Assembly: GCF_003711515.1 (NCBI RefSeq)
Contig: NW_021167079.1
Location: forward strand, 1,477,471-1,541,470
DNA: 64,000 nucleotides
Reading direction: 5' to 3'
Source of the DNA: Sodiomyces alkalinus F11
Taxonomy: Eukaryota; Ascomycota; Sordariomycetes; Glomerellales; Plectosphaerellaceae
Below are positions 1 through 12,540 of this stretch, in pieces. Within the stretch, counting starts at the first letter, position 1. Each line of letters begins with the position of its first letter. The notes beneath the pieces are model-generated. The model searched no databases, had not been told where the DNA came from, and worked only from the letters and a program-made list of their open reading frames with translations. Position numbers and translations under genes: made by a program.

Positions 1-1379
1 GGCTAGCGGACTAGGGTCCATTTACTAGCACCCTAAAGAGCCTAGAACCTCGCCTCGACTAGCAGCTATAACAGGCTATCAAAGCCTCGGATTAAAACTC
101 TATAGGCCGCCACCTATCGGATACTATCTCCCTAGCTCTTAAGGCCTCTATACCTAAGCTAAGGGTAGTAGAGCGTTCGAAACCGTGGTGGACCCTAGAG
201 CTAAAGGCCCTGCGAAAATCAGCTAACAGGGCTTTTAGGGTTTTTAGAAAAGCTACAAAGGGAGCCTCGGCTACCCGGATAGCAGCTCTAGAAACCACCT
301 AGAAAGAGGCTCGAAACGCCTACTATAGGGCAGTAAAAACGGTAAAAAAGAACCACTAAGAGGCCTTCCTAGCCAACGCTTAAGGCCCTAACGTCTTTAA
401 GGCCTATAACTATACGAAAAGCGGCCTAAACGCGAAGATCCCACCGATTCAAACGCCTGTAAAGCAGAAGGCCTACGCCTTCGAAGAAAAATATAACGCC
501 CTTCTTTAGACCCTTTTTCCTTCCGCCGCTACTAACGCCCCTAAAGCCCCTGTATTTACAGGCCCTTCGGGGGACCTAGGCCCCTCTAACCCTTCTAACG
601 GCCCCCAGAGCCTAACTAGATCACGTAGTAAGGGCCTTAGAAGACCGTGGGAGTGGCCTAGCCTATAGGCTGCCGAACTGTAACGCGCTATCTTTAAAGC
701 TGCTAAGGGGAAAGCCCTAGGGCCTAATAGGATAAGCTTATAGCCGATCTAATAGGCCTATAAGGCTATTCCCGGGCCCTTCTTAAAGGCCTACTTAGCT
801 TTATTTTCAGCAGGCTACCACCCTACCTACTAGAAAGAGGCCCTAGGGGTCGTTCTACTAAAGCCGGGGAAGAAGGACTATTCTCATCCTAAGTCTTATA
901 GGATTATAGCCCTTCTGAACTGCTTAGGTAAAGTCCTTAAGAGGGTTATAGCTGCTAGTCTAAGCTTTTTAGCTAATACCCGCGACGACCTTCTACACCC
1001 TAATCAGATAGAGGGTAGAAAATAACGATCCGCTATCGATACGGCCCTCCTTCTCCTCCACTATATCGAAAAACAGCGTAAATCACGGCAAAACGCCGTA
1101 ATTTCTACGCTATTTTTAGATATTAAAGCAGCCTTCGACTATATCGCCCGCCCTTAGCTACTAAGAACCCTTTAAAAGCTCTAATTACCCTCGAATCTAG
1201 TTAAATAGGTAGCCTCCTTTATAGAAAACAGGCGTATCTAATTAGCCTTTGAGGGTCAGGTTTAGCAGCCCACCCCCCTGAATATAGGGGTCCTATAAGG
1301 CTCCCCGGTTTCCCCTATCCTATTCCTAATTTATATTTGGAAGGTTATAGCGGGGCCGGATTTTAAAGGTCTTTAGTTA

Positions 1380-1406
1380 TCCTATATAGACGATTTTCAG
1401 CTATCT
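1380..1406 (+). other. LINE reverse transcriptase catalytic box (SYIDDFQLS)
   Basis: The codons TAT ATA GAC GAT encode YIDD, the metal-binding box of reverse transcriptases. Both aspartates are intact here, unlike in the two LTR elements further on. The first Asp codon follows ATA, so it offers no TpG for RIP to change. Confidence 0.85.
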
Positions 1407-1888
1407 ATAGTATCCACGTCGGCTAGGAAAAACTATAAGATCCTAGAAAGAGCCGTAGCCTCCCTTTTCGAAGTAGCTCATAATAACCAAGTTCTTTTCG
1501 ACCCGGATAAAACAGAGCTTATTTACTTCCACCGAAGACGCTCTATCGAAGACGCCCCGGTTATTATAAGGGGGCACCTAGTTAGACCTACGATAGGTGC
1601 TATTAGGTGGCTAGGGGTCTAGTTTAACCCTAAGCTATCTTTTAAACCCCACGTCGAAAAACGCCTAAATTCAGCTACAGGGGCCTTAAGTAGACTCCAC
1701 AGGCTTGCTAGCTCGTAGAGGGGCCTTTCTTTTAAGGCCCTACGGCAGCTATATATAGCCTGTATAGCCTCGCTAGCTGACTTTGGCTCACAGCTATAGT
1801 AGGACCCTAAATCACTAAAAAAGCACCTAGTTAACCGCCTAGAACGCCTATAATATAGCGCTCTAGTTAGGGCTCTAGGGGCTTTTAG

Positions 1889-1903
1889 NNNNNNNNNNNN
1901 NNN
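1889..1903. other. Assembly gap (15 N)
   Basis: A run of 15 undetermined bases inside the LINE, between the RT and RNase H parts. Its true length is unknown. Repeats like this commonly break short-read assemblies. Confidence 0.99.
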
Positions 1904-2293
1904 CCTCCGGCTTCGATTCGGTTAACTAGGTCTAATAGGCTTTATGCCTTTAGGTCCTTAAAGTTCCTACCGAATCACCCTATTAGACGCCGGCTTCTAG
2001 GGGAATAGGAAGACCTCGTCCGCCTATAAGACCTATAGCCCACCACATAGCTTTGTAAGCTAGGCCTAGAATTAGTAGCCTTAGTAGGGCAGTCCTGGGG
2101 GATAAAGGGCCCGGTAGCTAGGTGGGAGGCCCCCTAGGCCTCCGAGCCTATAGCTAACCTTAGGCCCTTTTTTCCTTTAAAGGAACGGCCTAAAACCACG
2201 GATAATACCGACTCTGACTCCGGCACCCAAGACCCAAAAACAGCCCACTTCGAAGCCCTTAAGGATATATAATAATCCTTAGGCGAGTGGGCC

Positions 2294-2494
2294 TTGGTTT
2301 TCTACACCGACGGTTCCCTAGGCCACCCTATAAGGCCTCCTACAGGGCCTCCCCAGGCTGCAGCTGCTGTTATACAGCTAGCTAGTACCGGTAGGCCCTG
2401 TAGAGCTATGGGTATTAACCTAGGGGACTCTGCCGAAGTCGCTAACGCCGAATTATACGCTATTCTTCAGGCCCTTTATACTGCCCTAGAGTAG
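2294..2494 (+). other. LINE RNase H domain, longest uninterrupted piece
   Basis: This 66-residue open segment carries the RNase H start (FYTDGS) and the second acidic motif (NAELYAILQAL). The frame continues past a TAG to SDSxAAIQKLQ, then to a segment ending GIEGNELADKAAK, the fourth conserved block of RNase H. It is part of the LINE polyprotein, not a separate gene. Confidence 0.85.
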
Positions 2495-3425
2495 TCGTCT
2501 AAGCCCCTAGAGTGCCATATTTTTTAGCGATTCATAAGCGGCTATTCAGAAGCTTCAGCGCTCCCCGTAGTGGGCTATAGAGGCTAAGACCATTATCTAA
2601 TAACTAAAACAACAGGGCACTTCAGTCTCTGTGTGGTAGTGCCCTTCGTATATAGGGATAGAAGGGAACGAACTAGCGGATAAGGCAGCTAAACAGGCGC
2701 TAGACCCTAAAAAAGCTGCTAAATCTATTAGCCTAGTTACCCTTAGCCACTTAAAACGCCGGGTTAATAAGGCCCTGATTTAAGACTGGAAGGCTTTCTA
2801 GAACGAAGAGGAAGAGGCGGAAAAAAGGGGTAAATCGGTGCGTTTAGGCCGCCTATATAGGCGCCTAGTCCGAGATAACCTCCGTTTTTCCTAAAAACCA
2901 CTACCGATACAGGGCCCTAGGTGGGTAAAGTCGGCTTTTATTTAGCTAAAAACCGGCTTCGAATATCTAAAATCCCACTAAAAAAGGGCCCGAAACTACG
3001 CTACCGACCGCTATTCCTGTCCCGGCTCCCCTATACAGAATACAGCCTACCTTATCCTTTCCTGCCCTTTTTATAAAAACGAACGAAAAGCCCTACAGGA
3101 AGCCCTAGCAGGCCTACCGCTATCTCTACCGCTAATACAGGCCTTACAGGCCTATCTTTTAGCTACTAAAATAGCCTCGGCAGAGTAATATAGAGCGTAA
3201 ACCTCGGATCCTACGGTCTAGTTTTCTATTTTGGTTTTTTACCTGTTTTTCGGTATATTAGGCAGACTATTACGGAAGATTTCCTTTATTTAGTACTACT
3301 CCACTCCTTACTAAAGTTTATTCTAGCCTTCAGCCTTTAGCCTATAGGGCAAAAGACGCCACGCCATAGCTTTAGGGCTGTATGCGCGAAATGAATAAAA
3401 AAGAAAAACAAAAAAAAGAAAAAGC

Positions 3426-4559
3426 GTTAGTGGTGCCGGGAGGGCGAGTAGCTTCATCTAAAGCTTTATGGAACTATTTATATACGGCCTAAAGCCGTAG
3501 ATAGAAGCGGCGCTAACCGATCGGCGTTAGCTCTTTATTAGCCTCCTTTTAGAGGACGCTAGTGGTGATATTCTAAATAGTCTAGGTAGCTCCTAGAAGG
3601 CCGTCGGGAATCTAAAAACGCTTTAGAAGCCGAATATTCGGCGAAGGTAAGGATAAACTTATAGATATACACGCCTAGTGCGAACGAAGATAAACGACGC
3701 ACCTATATATATTAGAGTTAGGGTGGTTAATATAATCTATATAAATATCGCTAGCCAGGGAAACTATATAATAACCGTAAAGCGGATTATTAGAAAAGCT
3801 CCTTAGCCACCTATCGTCGGTATTATAGGGTATATAATATAACTCTCGGGTAACGCCGAGTAGAAGAGATATATTAGCGATTAGTCGATATTAGGAAATA
3901 AGAAGGATATAATAGCGATTATTCGGCTATAATATGGATATAGATATAAATGTGAATATATAGTAAACTAAAACGTAATATAAAGAATAAGGATTATATA
4001 AGGAAAAGAAAGAAGAGAAGAATAATTACGGGGGAGCCACGAGAACTTTTATCTACGAGGCGAATAGTTATTTTAGTTATAAATCCGGCCGGAGAGGGAG
4101 TAAGTATAAAGAACGGTAAGAATAAATTTAGTAATACTATACACCACGATAATAAAAGAAGGTATAGCGACGAGCGCGATATTATAAAACGCGGCGAGTA
4201 ATCGCCGGCTATTACGCGGGACGCTAGAAAAGGGAATAGTATTTAGTAAGCGAGTCGGCTACGTAATTACCGCCGACGGTTTACCGATTACCTAACTATA
4301 AGTGGAAGGAAGTCGTGATATTTAAAAGGAGGTATATAGCCTTACCGGTGCCGACTAATTATAAGCGCTAACTAGACGGTGGAGTTCGTATAAGGCTAGA
4401 GTTATACGTATATTCTACCCGGTGGGGGGGATAGAACGGGCCTAAGGGATTAGCCCCGTTAGAGAGGGGGTAGTATAAGGAACTAAGTGGTATGGTGGAT
4501 TAGCACTGTGTATAATCGGGGATACGCTTAGATCGCCGAGTACTCGGCGAGACTAAATT
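3426..4559. repeat. AT-rich RIP-mutated DNA, no domain recognised
   Basis: This stretch is poor in CpA/TpG and dense in TpA, like its surroundings. It lies downstream of the minus-strand Gypsy pol, where integrase and the 3' LTR would be expected, but I could not read an integrase motif or match an LTR copy near 9-10 kb. A TATATAAATAG-like string sits on the minus strand near 3475-3485. Confidence 0.5.
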
Positions 4560-7500
4560 ACTATATTAGCGTAGAGGGGAAAAAGTCCCCTTTTCCTCCT
4601 TAAGTTAAAGTCTTAATGATATATAACTGTTAAGTCCGAATAGTATTATCCGTTACGGTGTATCTTTTCCCTGGTATTATAGCCTATTCCTTAACATTTT
4701 GCCGCTATCCTATAGAGCTATTAGGTGAAATAGAAAAACTCTTAGTCCGTGTCCGCTCGCGTCGAGATTAAGAAAAGTGGTCTTATTAGGGATATAATAG
4801 TAAAGTTTTATTTCCTCGGTAACCTATTTCTATAATATATCGAAAGCCTGTTTCTCGATCTCTATCGGCTTATACACGAGTTTTCCAGTTTACTTCTATC
4901 GTATAAGCTTCGGAGTGGAGGGTATAATCTGTCCGTTAGCCTTAGTAGTGTTAAGCAGATTAGTCTTGCGTTACTATAGGGGGTCGATCTTAACTCAGAA
5001 CTATAGAATAAATCGTCGTAGGAATCCTATTTTTCCGATATATATTTCTAGATCTAATAGTTTCTCTAGTATTTTTATCTATCAGAGTGCTTTTATCCGG
5101 TCCGTAGTAGTGTATAGTCCGAGGCTATCGACCTTAAATCCTAGTAGTCGTACGGAATTATAAGCGTAAAAAGATTTTACTAGAGATAGGGCTAGTCAAA
5201 TTTCTTAGAAGAGTTTTAGTATTATCCTTAGGTGAGCTAAATGCTCCTTAAACGTGTCGGAGAAAACGATAATATCGTTAATATATACCTTATAGAAATA
5301 CCTATACTTAAATAGCCTTTAATCTATAAATCTCTGCGTGAATAGTGGGGAGTTACGAAAACCTATTAGTATAACTTTAGGGCGCTCTAAACCTCGGGGC
5401 GATACGATTATTATCCGTTTTTTATACTCCTCTTTAACTAGAAGCTAGTAAAAGAAAGAGCTAGCGTTAAAAGCGCTAAACAATTTCTTACCTTATAGGC
5501 TTTATATAATTTCGTCTTAAGAGGGTATTAGGTATACGTCTAGCAGAACTATCTTATTTAGCTTTCGGAGATCCACGACGACTCGTCCTTTCTTAACCCC
5601 TTAGGTGGTACGCTAGATAACGAAAGCTAGGTAGGCGAACGGTATAGGGTTTCTTTACTAGGTTATACGACCTATTATATATATATCGTGAAATTTATCG
5701 TTTAGGTATTATCAGTCTTCGCCACTTAGTTAGTATAGGCGGGAGTAAAGGTTTATTTTCTGCTAGTTATTAACTAAATCGACTTATATACGCTTATTAG
5801 ATGGTAGTAGGATAATACCGCGGTCGCGCTAAATATTAAAAGATTATAGAAGTTCATAAACCTGCTCTGCCTTAGCAGAGTCTATAGTATAAATATACAC
5901 GCCTGCCTTAACGATTTCCGGGACGTTATCTAGCCGTTCGGGGTTTATAGTGCTATATTTATCTTTGCCCGAATACGGCTTTTTAGAATTTAGCGAAGTT
6001 AGTAGAGTCTCCCTTAACTCCTACGGTATTACCTGTATAATCCTCCGGACTAGTTCGTAGTTATTAAATTCGCGCCCCTTAATAGCTATAAGAATATAGG
6101 CGTTAATCTATTCGATTTTCTCTAAGTCGGTATCGTCCTATCTATCCCGGATATAACCGAGTCTATCCGATCTGTATAGTGTAAGTGGGCGGTTATTATT
6201 ATTAATATAATATACGACTTTAGGCGTCTCTGCGTCGTAGACGTGCCGTATAGCTGAATAATATACCTCGGGCTTAAAATAAAATTCGGGTCCTAGGGGA
6301 AGACTCGTATATCGAACCAGAATAAGCGTGGCGGATAAAGGCGGAATCGTTATAGTTTAAGCTATTATTACTCTACGGCGGTGTTTAGTAGGTGGTTTAT
6401 AGGGTCCGATAATAGGTATAGTTATATTATAGTAGCCGACGATACGAAGTCGTCCGATTAAGTAGAGTATATCGACGCCGTATATCTTTAGGAACTTAGA
6501 ACTAAGAAGTATATTTACTTCGAGACCGTTTATTACCTAGGCTATTATTATAAAATGACCGGTGACAGGGGTATACTGGATATATCCGTCGATATAGAAA
6601 TTAAAAGTGGTAATCTCTTTAACGGTTATTTTTCCTGAGACGCCGTGTATAGGCTTAGGGTTAGCTACGGTCGCGAAACGAATATTATAAGTATAGTCTA
6701 TTAGCTATTTCCGATCCACGAGTAGTATAATATATCCGGAATCCACGCAGATATCCGAAGGTGGTCCGTTAGGCATGAACTTAACGGGAATACGGTAGTA
6801 AGTATACTATTCTAAATTCCGGGCTATAAAGGCTTATATATCTATAATATCGTTTGGCCTAAAGGAGTATCGTCCGTGGAGTGTGTTAGGCTTAGGTGGT
6901 CTTAATAGTCTAGGTGATCGGGTAGTTCCTGTTAGCGACGCCTTAGAGCCGATATATACCGATTTAGGCCGCTTAAGTCCTATTAGTGGCTTATGCGCGG
7001 AATATAAGTTATTAGAGTACGCCTCTACGTTATCTAGAGCCGGCGTGTCGTTATATAGTGCCTTAATATTATTAAGAAATAGCGTCTTATTAGGGTATAG
7101 CCTATAAAGAGGTTAAGGAGTTTTCCACGGTTATTTCTATTCCCGTTATATTCCGTATAGTCCCTAACCCTTAGGCTTCGGTTCTATATATATATTCCTA
7201 AAAACGTAGCGGAAAAGTTATATTCTACTAGAGAAAATAGCGTTATATTTTCTGTATTTATATATAGCTGGCTTCGTGCTCGCGGGTAGTATAGCGGGTT
7301 TTACTATACGGCGGCGGGGTATATCCGGTTTCTGACTATTTAAAACGTTAGTTTAATTATAGTGTATTCGCATAGTAGGGCGCCTGCGTACGGGTAGATA
7401 ACCGATATAGCTAGTAAAATAAGAATAATTCACGTTAATTTCCTCCGTATTAATATCTCCCTCCTTAATCTCGTAAGTACATATTTCCTCTCCTTTACTA

Positions 7501-8750
7501 CGAACCTCCTTAAGAAATATAAAACCCTTCTCGCGTAAGTCGTGCTCGTCCTAATCCTTATAAGGATTATCTATGGCTATATATACTACCTATCTATCCC
7601 TATCGTTTATATTATTTCTAACCTATTTACGTACCTAATATTAATAAGGACGTCGTTCCTCTCTATATTATCTACCATTCTATCTAAACTATCTACCTCG
7701 TCGGGATTATCCTCCGCGCTAGTTCGTGAACCTATATTCGGGAAAACCGCGACTATTCCCGGAACCGCGATTATATCCTTGACTACGTCCGTAGCTTAGA
7801 CCGTGTCCATAGCCTCCGCCGCGATCGTAGCCTCCCGTATAACCGTAGCCACCGTTACAGCCTAAAAAACTACCTATACGCTAGCCTATTTAACCCTAAT
7901 TAGCTATTCCCTCTATAATAGGCTTATTAGCATAGTAGGTTAGAAGTCTATTATTAGGGATAACCTATACGGGTTAGTTAGTATTCTATTCGGTACTAGC
8001 CACGGATATCTCCCCGAGTTACTCCGGGCGGACTATTCCCTATTAGACTTAATACTATAGTGATAGTCGACGGTTCTTAATTTAGGCCTCGATATCACGT
8101 ATAAATTCGTCTAGGTGTAAGAGATTATCGGGGCGCCAGTAGATTTCTCTTAGGGTAGGGTCGATCCGGTTCTAAATCTCCTATTAAATATTAAGATTCG
8201 TGCGAGTAGTGGCTCCTAAAGCCCGATAGAGCCTTACAAGTTAGTTTACCTATTCCACGAAAGGGCGGCTATCTAGAATATCCCGGGCAGTGAATTTTAG
8301 GTTTACTATCTTAGCCGCTACGGTTTTAGGATTAACCTGCTAGCGCCGACGAAAAGTGGTAAATAGGGTATTAAGATCACGCCGGATCTCTACCCACTAA
8401 ATAGCGTCGAGGCTTATAAGCCACTAGCTGCCGGCTACGCCCTTAAATAAGGAGTAGAGATTAAGCCGGACTTCTTCCCTTAGCTTAGGAGTATTAGCCT
8501 AGTCTTTAGCGCTCTTAATAAATAAACTAATATTATACTAGTGTATAGCATCGCCGATATATAACTATATATTGTAGGGATTACTATTATTATTTATAGG
8601 GGGATTAAAAAACCTAATAGATATAAGCTTTTTACGAAAACTATAACGGTCGTTACCGGTAGAATTCCCGGTAAGCTATTACTTCGTAAAGAAAGATATT
8701 ATATTTTTAAACTAGTTAGAGGATAGTATACTAGGTGGAGGGAGAGAAGT
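4560..8750 (-). mobile_element. RIP-degraded Ty3/Gypsy LTR retrotransposon (gag-pol)
   Basis: Read on the minus strand from high to low coordinates. A Gag-like segment (EIWNRIDPTLREIYWRP when RIP stops are read as Trp, about 8100-8190) is followed by a Gly/Tyr-rich piece near 7800-7860. An aspartic-protease region follows (CVDSGYIILL at about 6727-6760, then GLEVNILLSSKFL). The reverse transcriptase has YINDIIVFS at 5259-5285, followed by EHLAHLRI and the connecting segment LLGFKVDSLGL near 5105-5150. The RNase H start is FLNLDASGHG near 4745-4790. Many Trp codons are TAG and few ATG remain. Integrase and both LTRs were not identified, so the outer limits are uncertain. The element is non-functional. 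Confidence 0.85.
5259..5285 (-). other. Gypsy RT catalytic box with Asp-to-Asn change (YINDIIVFS)
   Basis: The expected YIDD box reads YIND: the codon for the first catalytic Asp is AAC instead of GAC. The preceding codon ends in T, so the change is TpG to TpA, the RIP change as seen on one strand. Loss of this aspartate should abolish polymerase chemistry. Confidence 0.8.
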
Positions 8751-10151
8751 AGTAGGAGGAGGGGCCGGTCTTAATACTTAGTTCTATAGAGCGGGTATAG
8801 GTCCTTACGGAGCAGGAGTCTATTATCCGTTCTAACCGGCGTTAGCTATATTAGTATTTATCCTGGTTAGTTCCGGGGCGGGTAATATATCCTACGAGGA
8901 TTACTGGATAGTTATGAAAACACTTATCGGAAAAGATCCTGGTAAAGGAGGGTTAAAAAATAATAATCGGCGAGATAGGGGCATCGATATTAGCGTATAT
9001 AATTACTATAGGGGTGGTGTAGGTGCGGGCTAAAAGAATTAGGGAAGTATAACTGATTAAGGTGTAGTTTATCGGCTAAATAGTAGCCTACGATTAGTTA
9101 GATTTAAAATAAAAGCTATCCGACTGGCTAGTATCTAACGCCTATATCTCTAGACGCCCTACGGGTTAATAGGTTAATTGAGTTAAGGGTTAAGACTATT
9201 CTGGCGAGAGTAGGCACGGCTTATTAGCTAGCTACGGTAGATATTAAGTCTGCGAAGTATTATCCGAAGCGTTACCTTAGCTGCCTAGTTATCGGTCACC
9301 TAAGTGGGAGGAAAGGATAGGTTAGGATCTATAGAGTTTCGGTTCCTCCTATCGGTCCTTACAGATTATAATGTCTATTGTTATTATTCTGCGAGTGCCT
9401 GTTCCTGTAGGAGTGAAGCTTCCTACTCGATAATAGGGATAGCTCCTGGTAGCAGATACTATACTTAAGTCTAGAGTGGGTTAGCCTTAATAAAATTATA
9501 GACCTGAAAAATCTCCTTTTCTGCTATGGATAACGGTTCTATCTAGGGTGGAAAAGGGTAATAGTATGGAAAAAAAATAGTCCGGTAAAACTATAAAACT
9601 ATAGTAGTTATATCCGGTAGAATAAAACTTAAAAACTAATAGAGGTGGCGCTTACTAGTAGGAAACTACTAGCGAGGAAGGTGTAAGTTAAGTTAATAAC
9701 GTTAACGAAAAGAGGAGTAGTAAGCGGTAGTCGAAAAGTGCGAAAACGGTAAGAGTGCGAAAATCCGTAGTCTACGTGGGAAAAACGTTCTAAGAGCGTT
9801 ATTAATTAAGACGAATAGTTAGATATAAGATAGAGAAAGAAAAAGAGACGCTAGAGAAAATACGGAATGCTAGAGAGAAACTACGGGACTTAGCTATCTC
9901 GGCGTACTACCGGGTTATATTATATTAATTAGGGGCTCTGCCAGGGTTAACGGATATAATCGATTATCGAGTTTGCTAATAGGAGGCGTTCGCCTTTTAG
10001 GAATTGGCAGATTAAATAAAAGAAAAAATAGGGTATAGTATAGCGATGATCGGAAGTAATTAGTTGCTACTATTTGTTAGGCCGTAAATACGGCTATAGC
10101 GCGAAGCGTGTTAAGAAGATATAAGAACTAAAGATGGATTATAAGAGGAGT
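8751..10151. repeat. RIP-mutated DNA upstream of Gypsy gag
   Basis: TpA-rich sequence with stops in every frame. On the minus strand it precedes gag, where a leader and 5' LTR would be expected. A minus-strand string CTGGCAGAGCCCC near 9940 could be a remnant primer-binding region, but I could not confirm it or match a second LTR. Confidence 0.4.
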
Positions 10152-10370
10152 CGCGAGCTTAGAGAGCTCGCCTGTAGAGGTATACTAGATATACCTCGGC
10201 AGTCTCTTGACTAAGCTACTTATAACTAAGCTAAGAAACTATAGCACTCCGTGCCGTTAATCTACATACTGCCGAGCCAACGCATACAGCGTAGCAATAA
10301 CAGAACACAGTGCTATGATACCCTTATAGCTACGGCTATAAGGCTCCTATTAAATAAAGGAGCGTAACTA
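10152..10370. repeat. RIP-light, hairpin-rich segment (possible LTR or structured element)
   Basis: CpA and TpG dinucleotides are common again here, unlike the flanks. Inverted repeats lie in series: GCGAGCT 10153-10159 with AGCTCGC 10165-10171; GAGGTATA 10177-10184 with TATACCTC 10190-10197; CTCGGCAGT 10195-10203 with ACTGCCGAG 10268-10276; CCTTATAGC 10322-10330 with GCTATAAGG 10335-10343; GCTCCT 10343-10348 with AGGAGC 10358-10363. The part from TGTAGAGG (10173) to AATAACA (about 10300) begins TG and ends CA like an LTR. On the minus strand, GGTATCATAGC near 10311-10321 resembles a Copia primer-binding site. The identity is unresolved. Confidence 0.5.
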
Positions 10371-10477
10371 ATTCGGTAAGGAGATAGCTAGAAAAAAGAC
10401 TATTAGGTTACTATATTTAAAGCTAGCCGCTACGCCCCTAATATATATATATTAAATAGGATTCCGCTAACTAAATT

Positions 10478-12540
10478 ATGGTTAAAAAGGTCTACGTCTA
10501 TAGCGTTATAGCGACGCTTAATAATACCCTACGAATCCACGGCCCCGGCGGTAACTACCGGAAGTATATCCCGGGAGGCTATCTCGGGAAATATAACCCT
10601 AGCGGTTACTTTAGCGGGTACTCTAGCGGTTACCCCGGCGGCTATAAAGATCCACCGTAAAGACCTCCCTTCTCCTCCGAAGAACCCTCGCGATATACCC
10701 TTATACCCTTACGGCTACTTATTCTGATAAGTATAAGAAGACTACCTACGGAGCCACGAGGAGATAGGGTCGTGGATACGGGTACCGGCGTCCGTAGTAG
10801 ATAGATATCAGATTCTTAATTCGATATAAGTAAGAATATATAAGTTCGATAAGTATAGATTTCTATATAAATATAAGGTAAGGCTTATAGTATAAGGAGA
10901 TTAGTAGTATTAATCCTCGCTTAAGGAGATATATATAGTAATACTAGCCGGACGGTTATTCCGCGCGTTAATAGCTATCGCCGCCCGATTTAACCTTACG
11001 CTATTATAATTTAATGTTATAAACGCGTTTATATACGCGCCCCTCCCCTACGATATCTTTATATACCCGCCGCTAGGCTTTTTAGCCCCTAGGAGTCGTT
11101 TATACCTAAACAAGACGTTATATAGACTTAAGGAGTCTTTACTGCTTTAGTAAAAGCCCTTTTCGGCTATCCTTTTAGCGGACGGCTTTTAGATAGTACC
11201 GTAAGAACTATATTATTTTCTACGCCGCGGTTTAATTCTATTCTTCTATATTAACGATATCGTTATTACTTATAAGGAATAATATAAGGCGTAGATAGAG
11301 TAGGCCGTTAATAACCTATAACGCTACTATACCCTATAAAGTGGCGATCCTTTATAGTGGTTCCTTAGTATTAAGGTTATTCGCGACCGCGCCGCCCGTA
11401 AAATCTAGCTATTATAACGCGATTACGTTACTAAATTAAAACGCCTTTTAGAGCTAAATAGTAAGTATAGTAGTAACTATCGCCTAATATACCTAATTAA
11501 GATCGTAGAACTACTGCCCTATTTAGGGACCTCGACGGACGTTAAAAGCTATTAACGGAAGATAGGATCTGTACTATACGTAGTAGTAATATCACGCCCT
11601 GATATCGTGTTTATAGTATTTAGGCTATACCGGTTCAAAGTTAATCTAGGGCTTATTCACTATAAGGCCGCCGATTATCTAATCCTTGATCTAATTAATA
11701 GCTAATTATTTACGTTAGAATTAGGGGGTAGCGATACTATCGAAATCTATACTAACGCCTCGTTTACCGATAATACCCTTAATCGAAAGAGTAGTTAAGC
11801 GTATATAATACGCTTATTTAGCGGTATAATAGCGTGGCGCGCTAATAAGCAGGATATAGTCACGATATCTATAATGGAAGTAGAGCTATTAGCGTTAGTA
11901 TAAGGTGTAAAAAAGGGTATCTTTATATGACGCCTATTATTTAGTATAGGAGTGGAATTTAACGATCCGGAATTAAGGATCTTATACGATAATAACTAAA
12001 CGATTCGATTAGTTAATTAAGAGATTAGCACGTTAATAACGCGCCTCCGCCACGTTAATATCCACGGCCACTAATTACGTTAAGTAAAGGAATAAGGGTA
12101 AATACTCATAACATACGTTACAAGCGCGGAAATAGTAGTAGACAGATTAACGAAGGCGTTATACGGCGAGAAATTTAAGATATTCAGGTCCTAGGTAGGC
12201 GTAATAGATATACGGGAACGGTTATAGCAGAAATAGCTAGAGGAAGTCCGGATAGAATATTTAGAGGACCTAGAGGATGAATTTAAGGGCGGATATAGCG
12301 AATAGATTATATAGCAAGATTATCTACCGATTACGAATAGCTTTAATCGCCTAACTAACGTTTTAGGGCGATTAGGGGGTATATCGAATAGACTACAGTC
12401 TTTTCGGTTACGTAATAGGCCGGATTACTAAGAGTATAATCCGGGTAGACGCTTACAGAATCTGCACTATATAAAATACGGTGGTAGCGTTTCCCTAACG
12501 GTCGGAGATAGTTATAATTATATATAATTACCTTAATCAA
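10478..12540 (+). mobile_element. RIP-degraded, 5'-truncated Ty1/Copia retrotransposon (RT-RNase H)
   Basis: Plus-strand translation through RIP-type stops gives a Copia reverse transcriptase. It begins near 10780 and shows LFRALIAIAARFNL (about 10955), NAFIYAPLP (about 11020), LNKTLYRLKES, and the catalytic box FYINDIVITY at 11244-11273. RNase H follows (YTNASFTDN near 11750, then AYIIRLF, WRANKQD, EVELLAL, LRILYDNN). The C-terminal part (SAEIVVDRLTKAL) ends close to 12,200-12,530. Upstream there is only a 60-codon Gly/Tyr-rich piece (10478-10660). Gag, protease and integrase are missing, so this is a fragment. The catalytic box carries YIND instead of YVDD/YIDD. Confidence 0.85.
11244..11273 (+). 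other. Copia RT catalytic box with Asp-to-Asn change (FYINDIVITY)
   Basis: The codons TAT ATT AAC GAT show the first catalytic aspartate changed to Asn. GAC after a T-ending codon became AAC, a TpG-to-TpA step. It is the same lesion at the same residue as in the Gypsy RT at 5259-5285. Confidence 0.8.

Larger units (their letters stand above)
1..3425 (+). mobile_element. RIP-degraded LINE (non-LTR retrotransposon), 5' end outside window
   Basis: Translating the plus strand through TAG/TAA stops gives one continuous ORF2-like frame from about 180 to 3189. A linker (WWTLELKAL near 185) leads into a reverse transcriptase with SYRIIALLNCLGKV (about 895) and the catalytic box SYIDDFQLS at 1380-1406. 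Next come an RNase H domain (YTDGS at about 2303, AELYAI near 2449, SDSxAAIQKLQ near 2530) and a Cys-containing tail. The stops fall where Trp (TGG) or Gln (CAG/CAA) is expected, which is what RIP makes. An A-rich stretch at 3389-3425 looks like the 3' tail. RT followed by RNase H fits Tad/I-type fungal LINEs. The upstream endonuclease is unreadable or lies outside. A 15-base assembly gap interrupts the element at 1889-1903. It cannot encode a functional protein. Confidence 0.9.

Noticed and set aside
4915..7799. Plus-strand short frames at 4915, 6883 and 7542
   Set aside because: They are antisense to the Gypsy pol/gag on the minus strand and are AT-driven.
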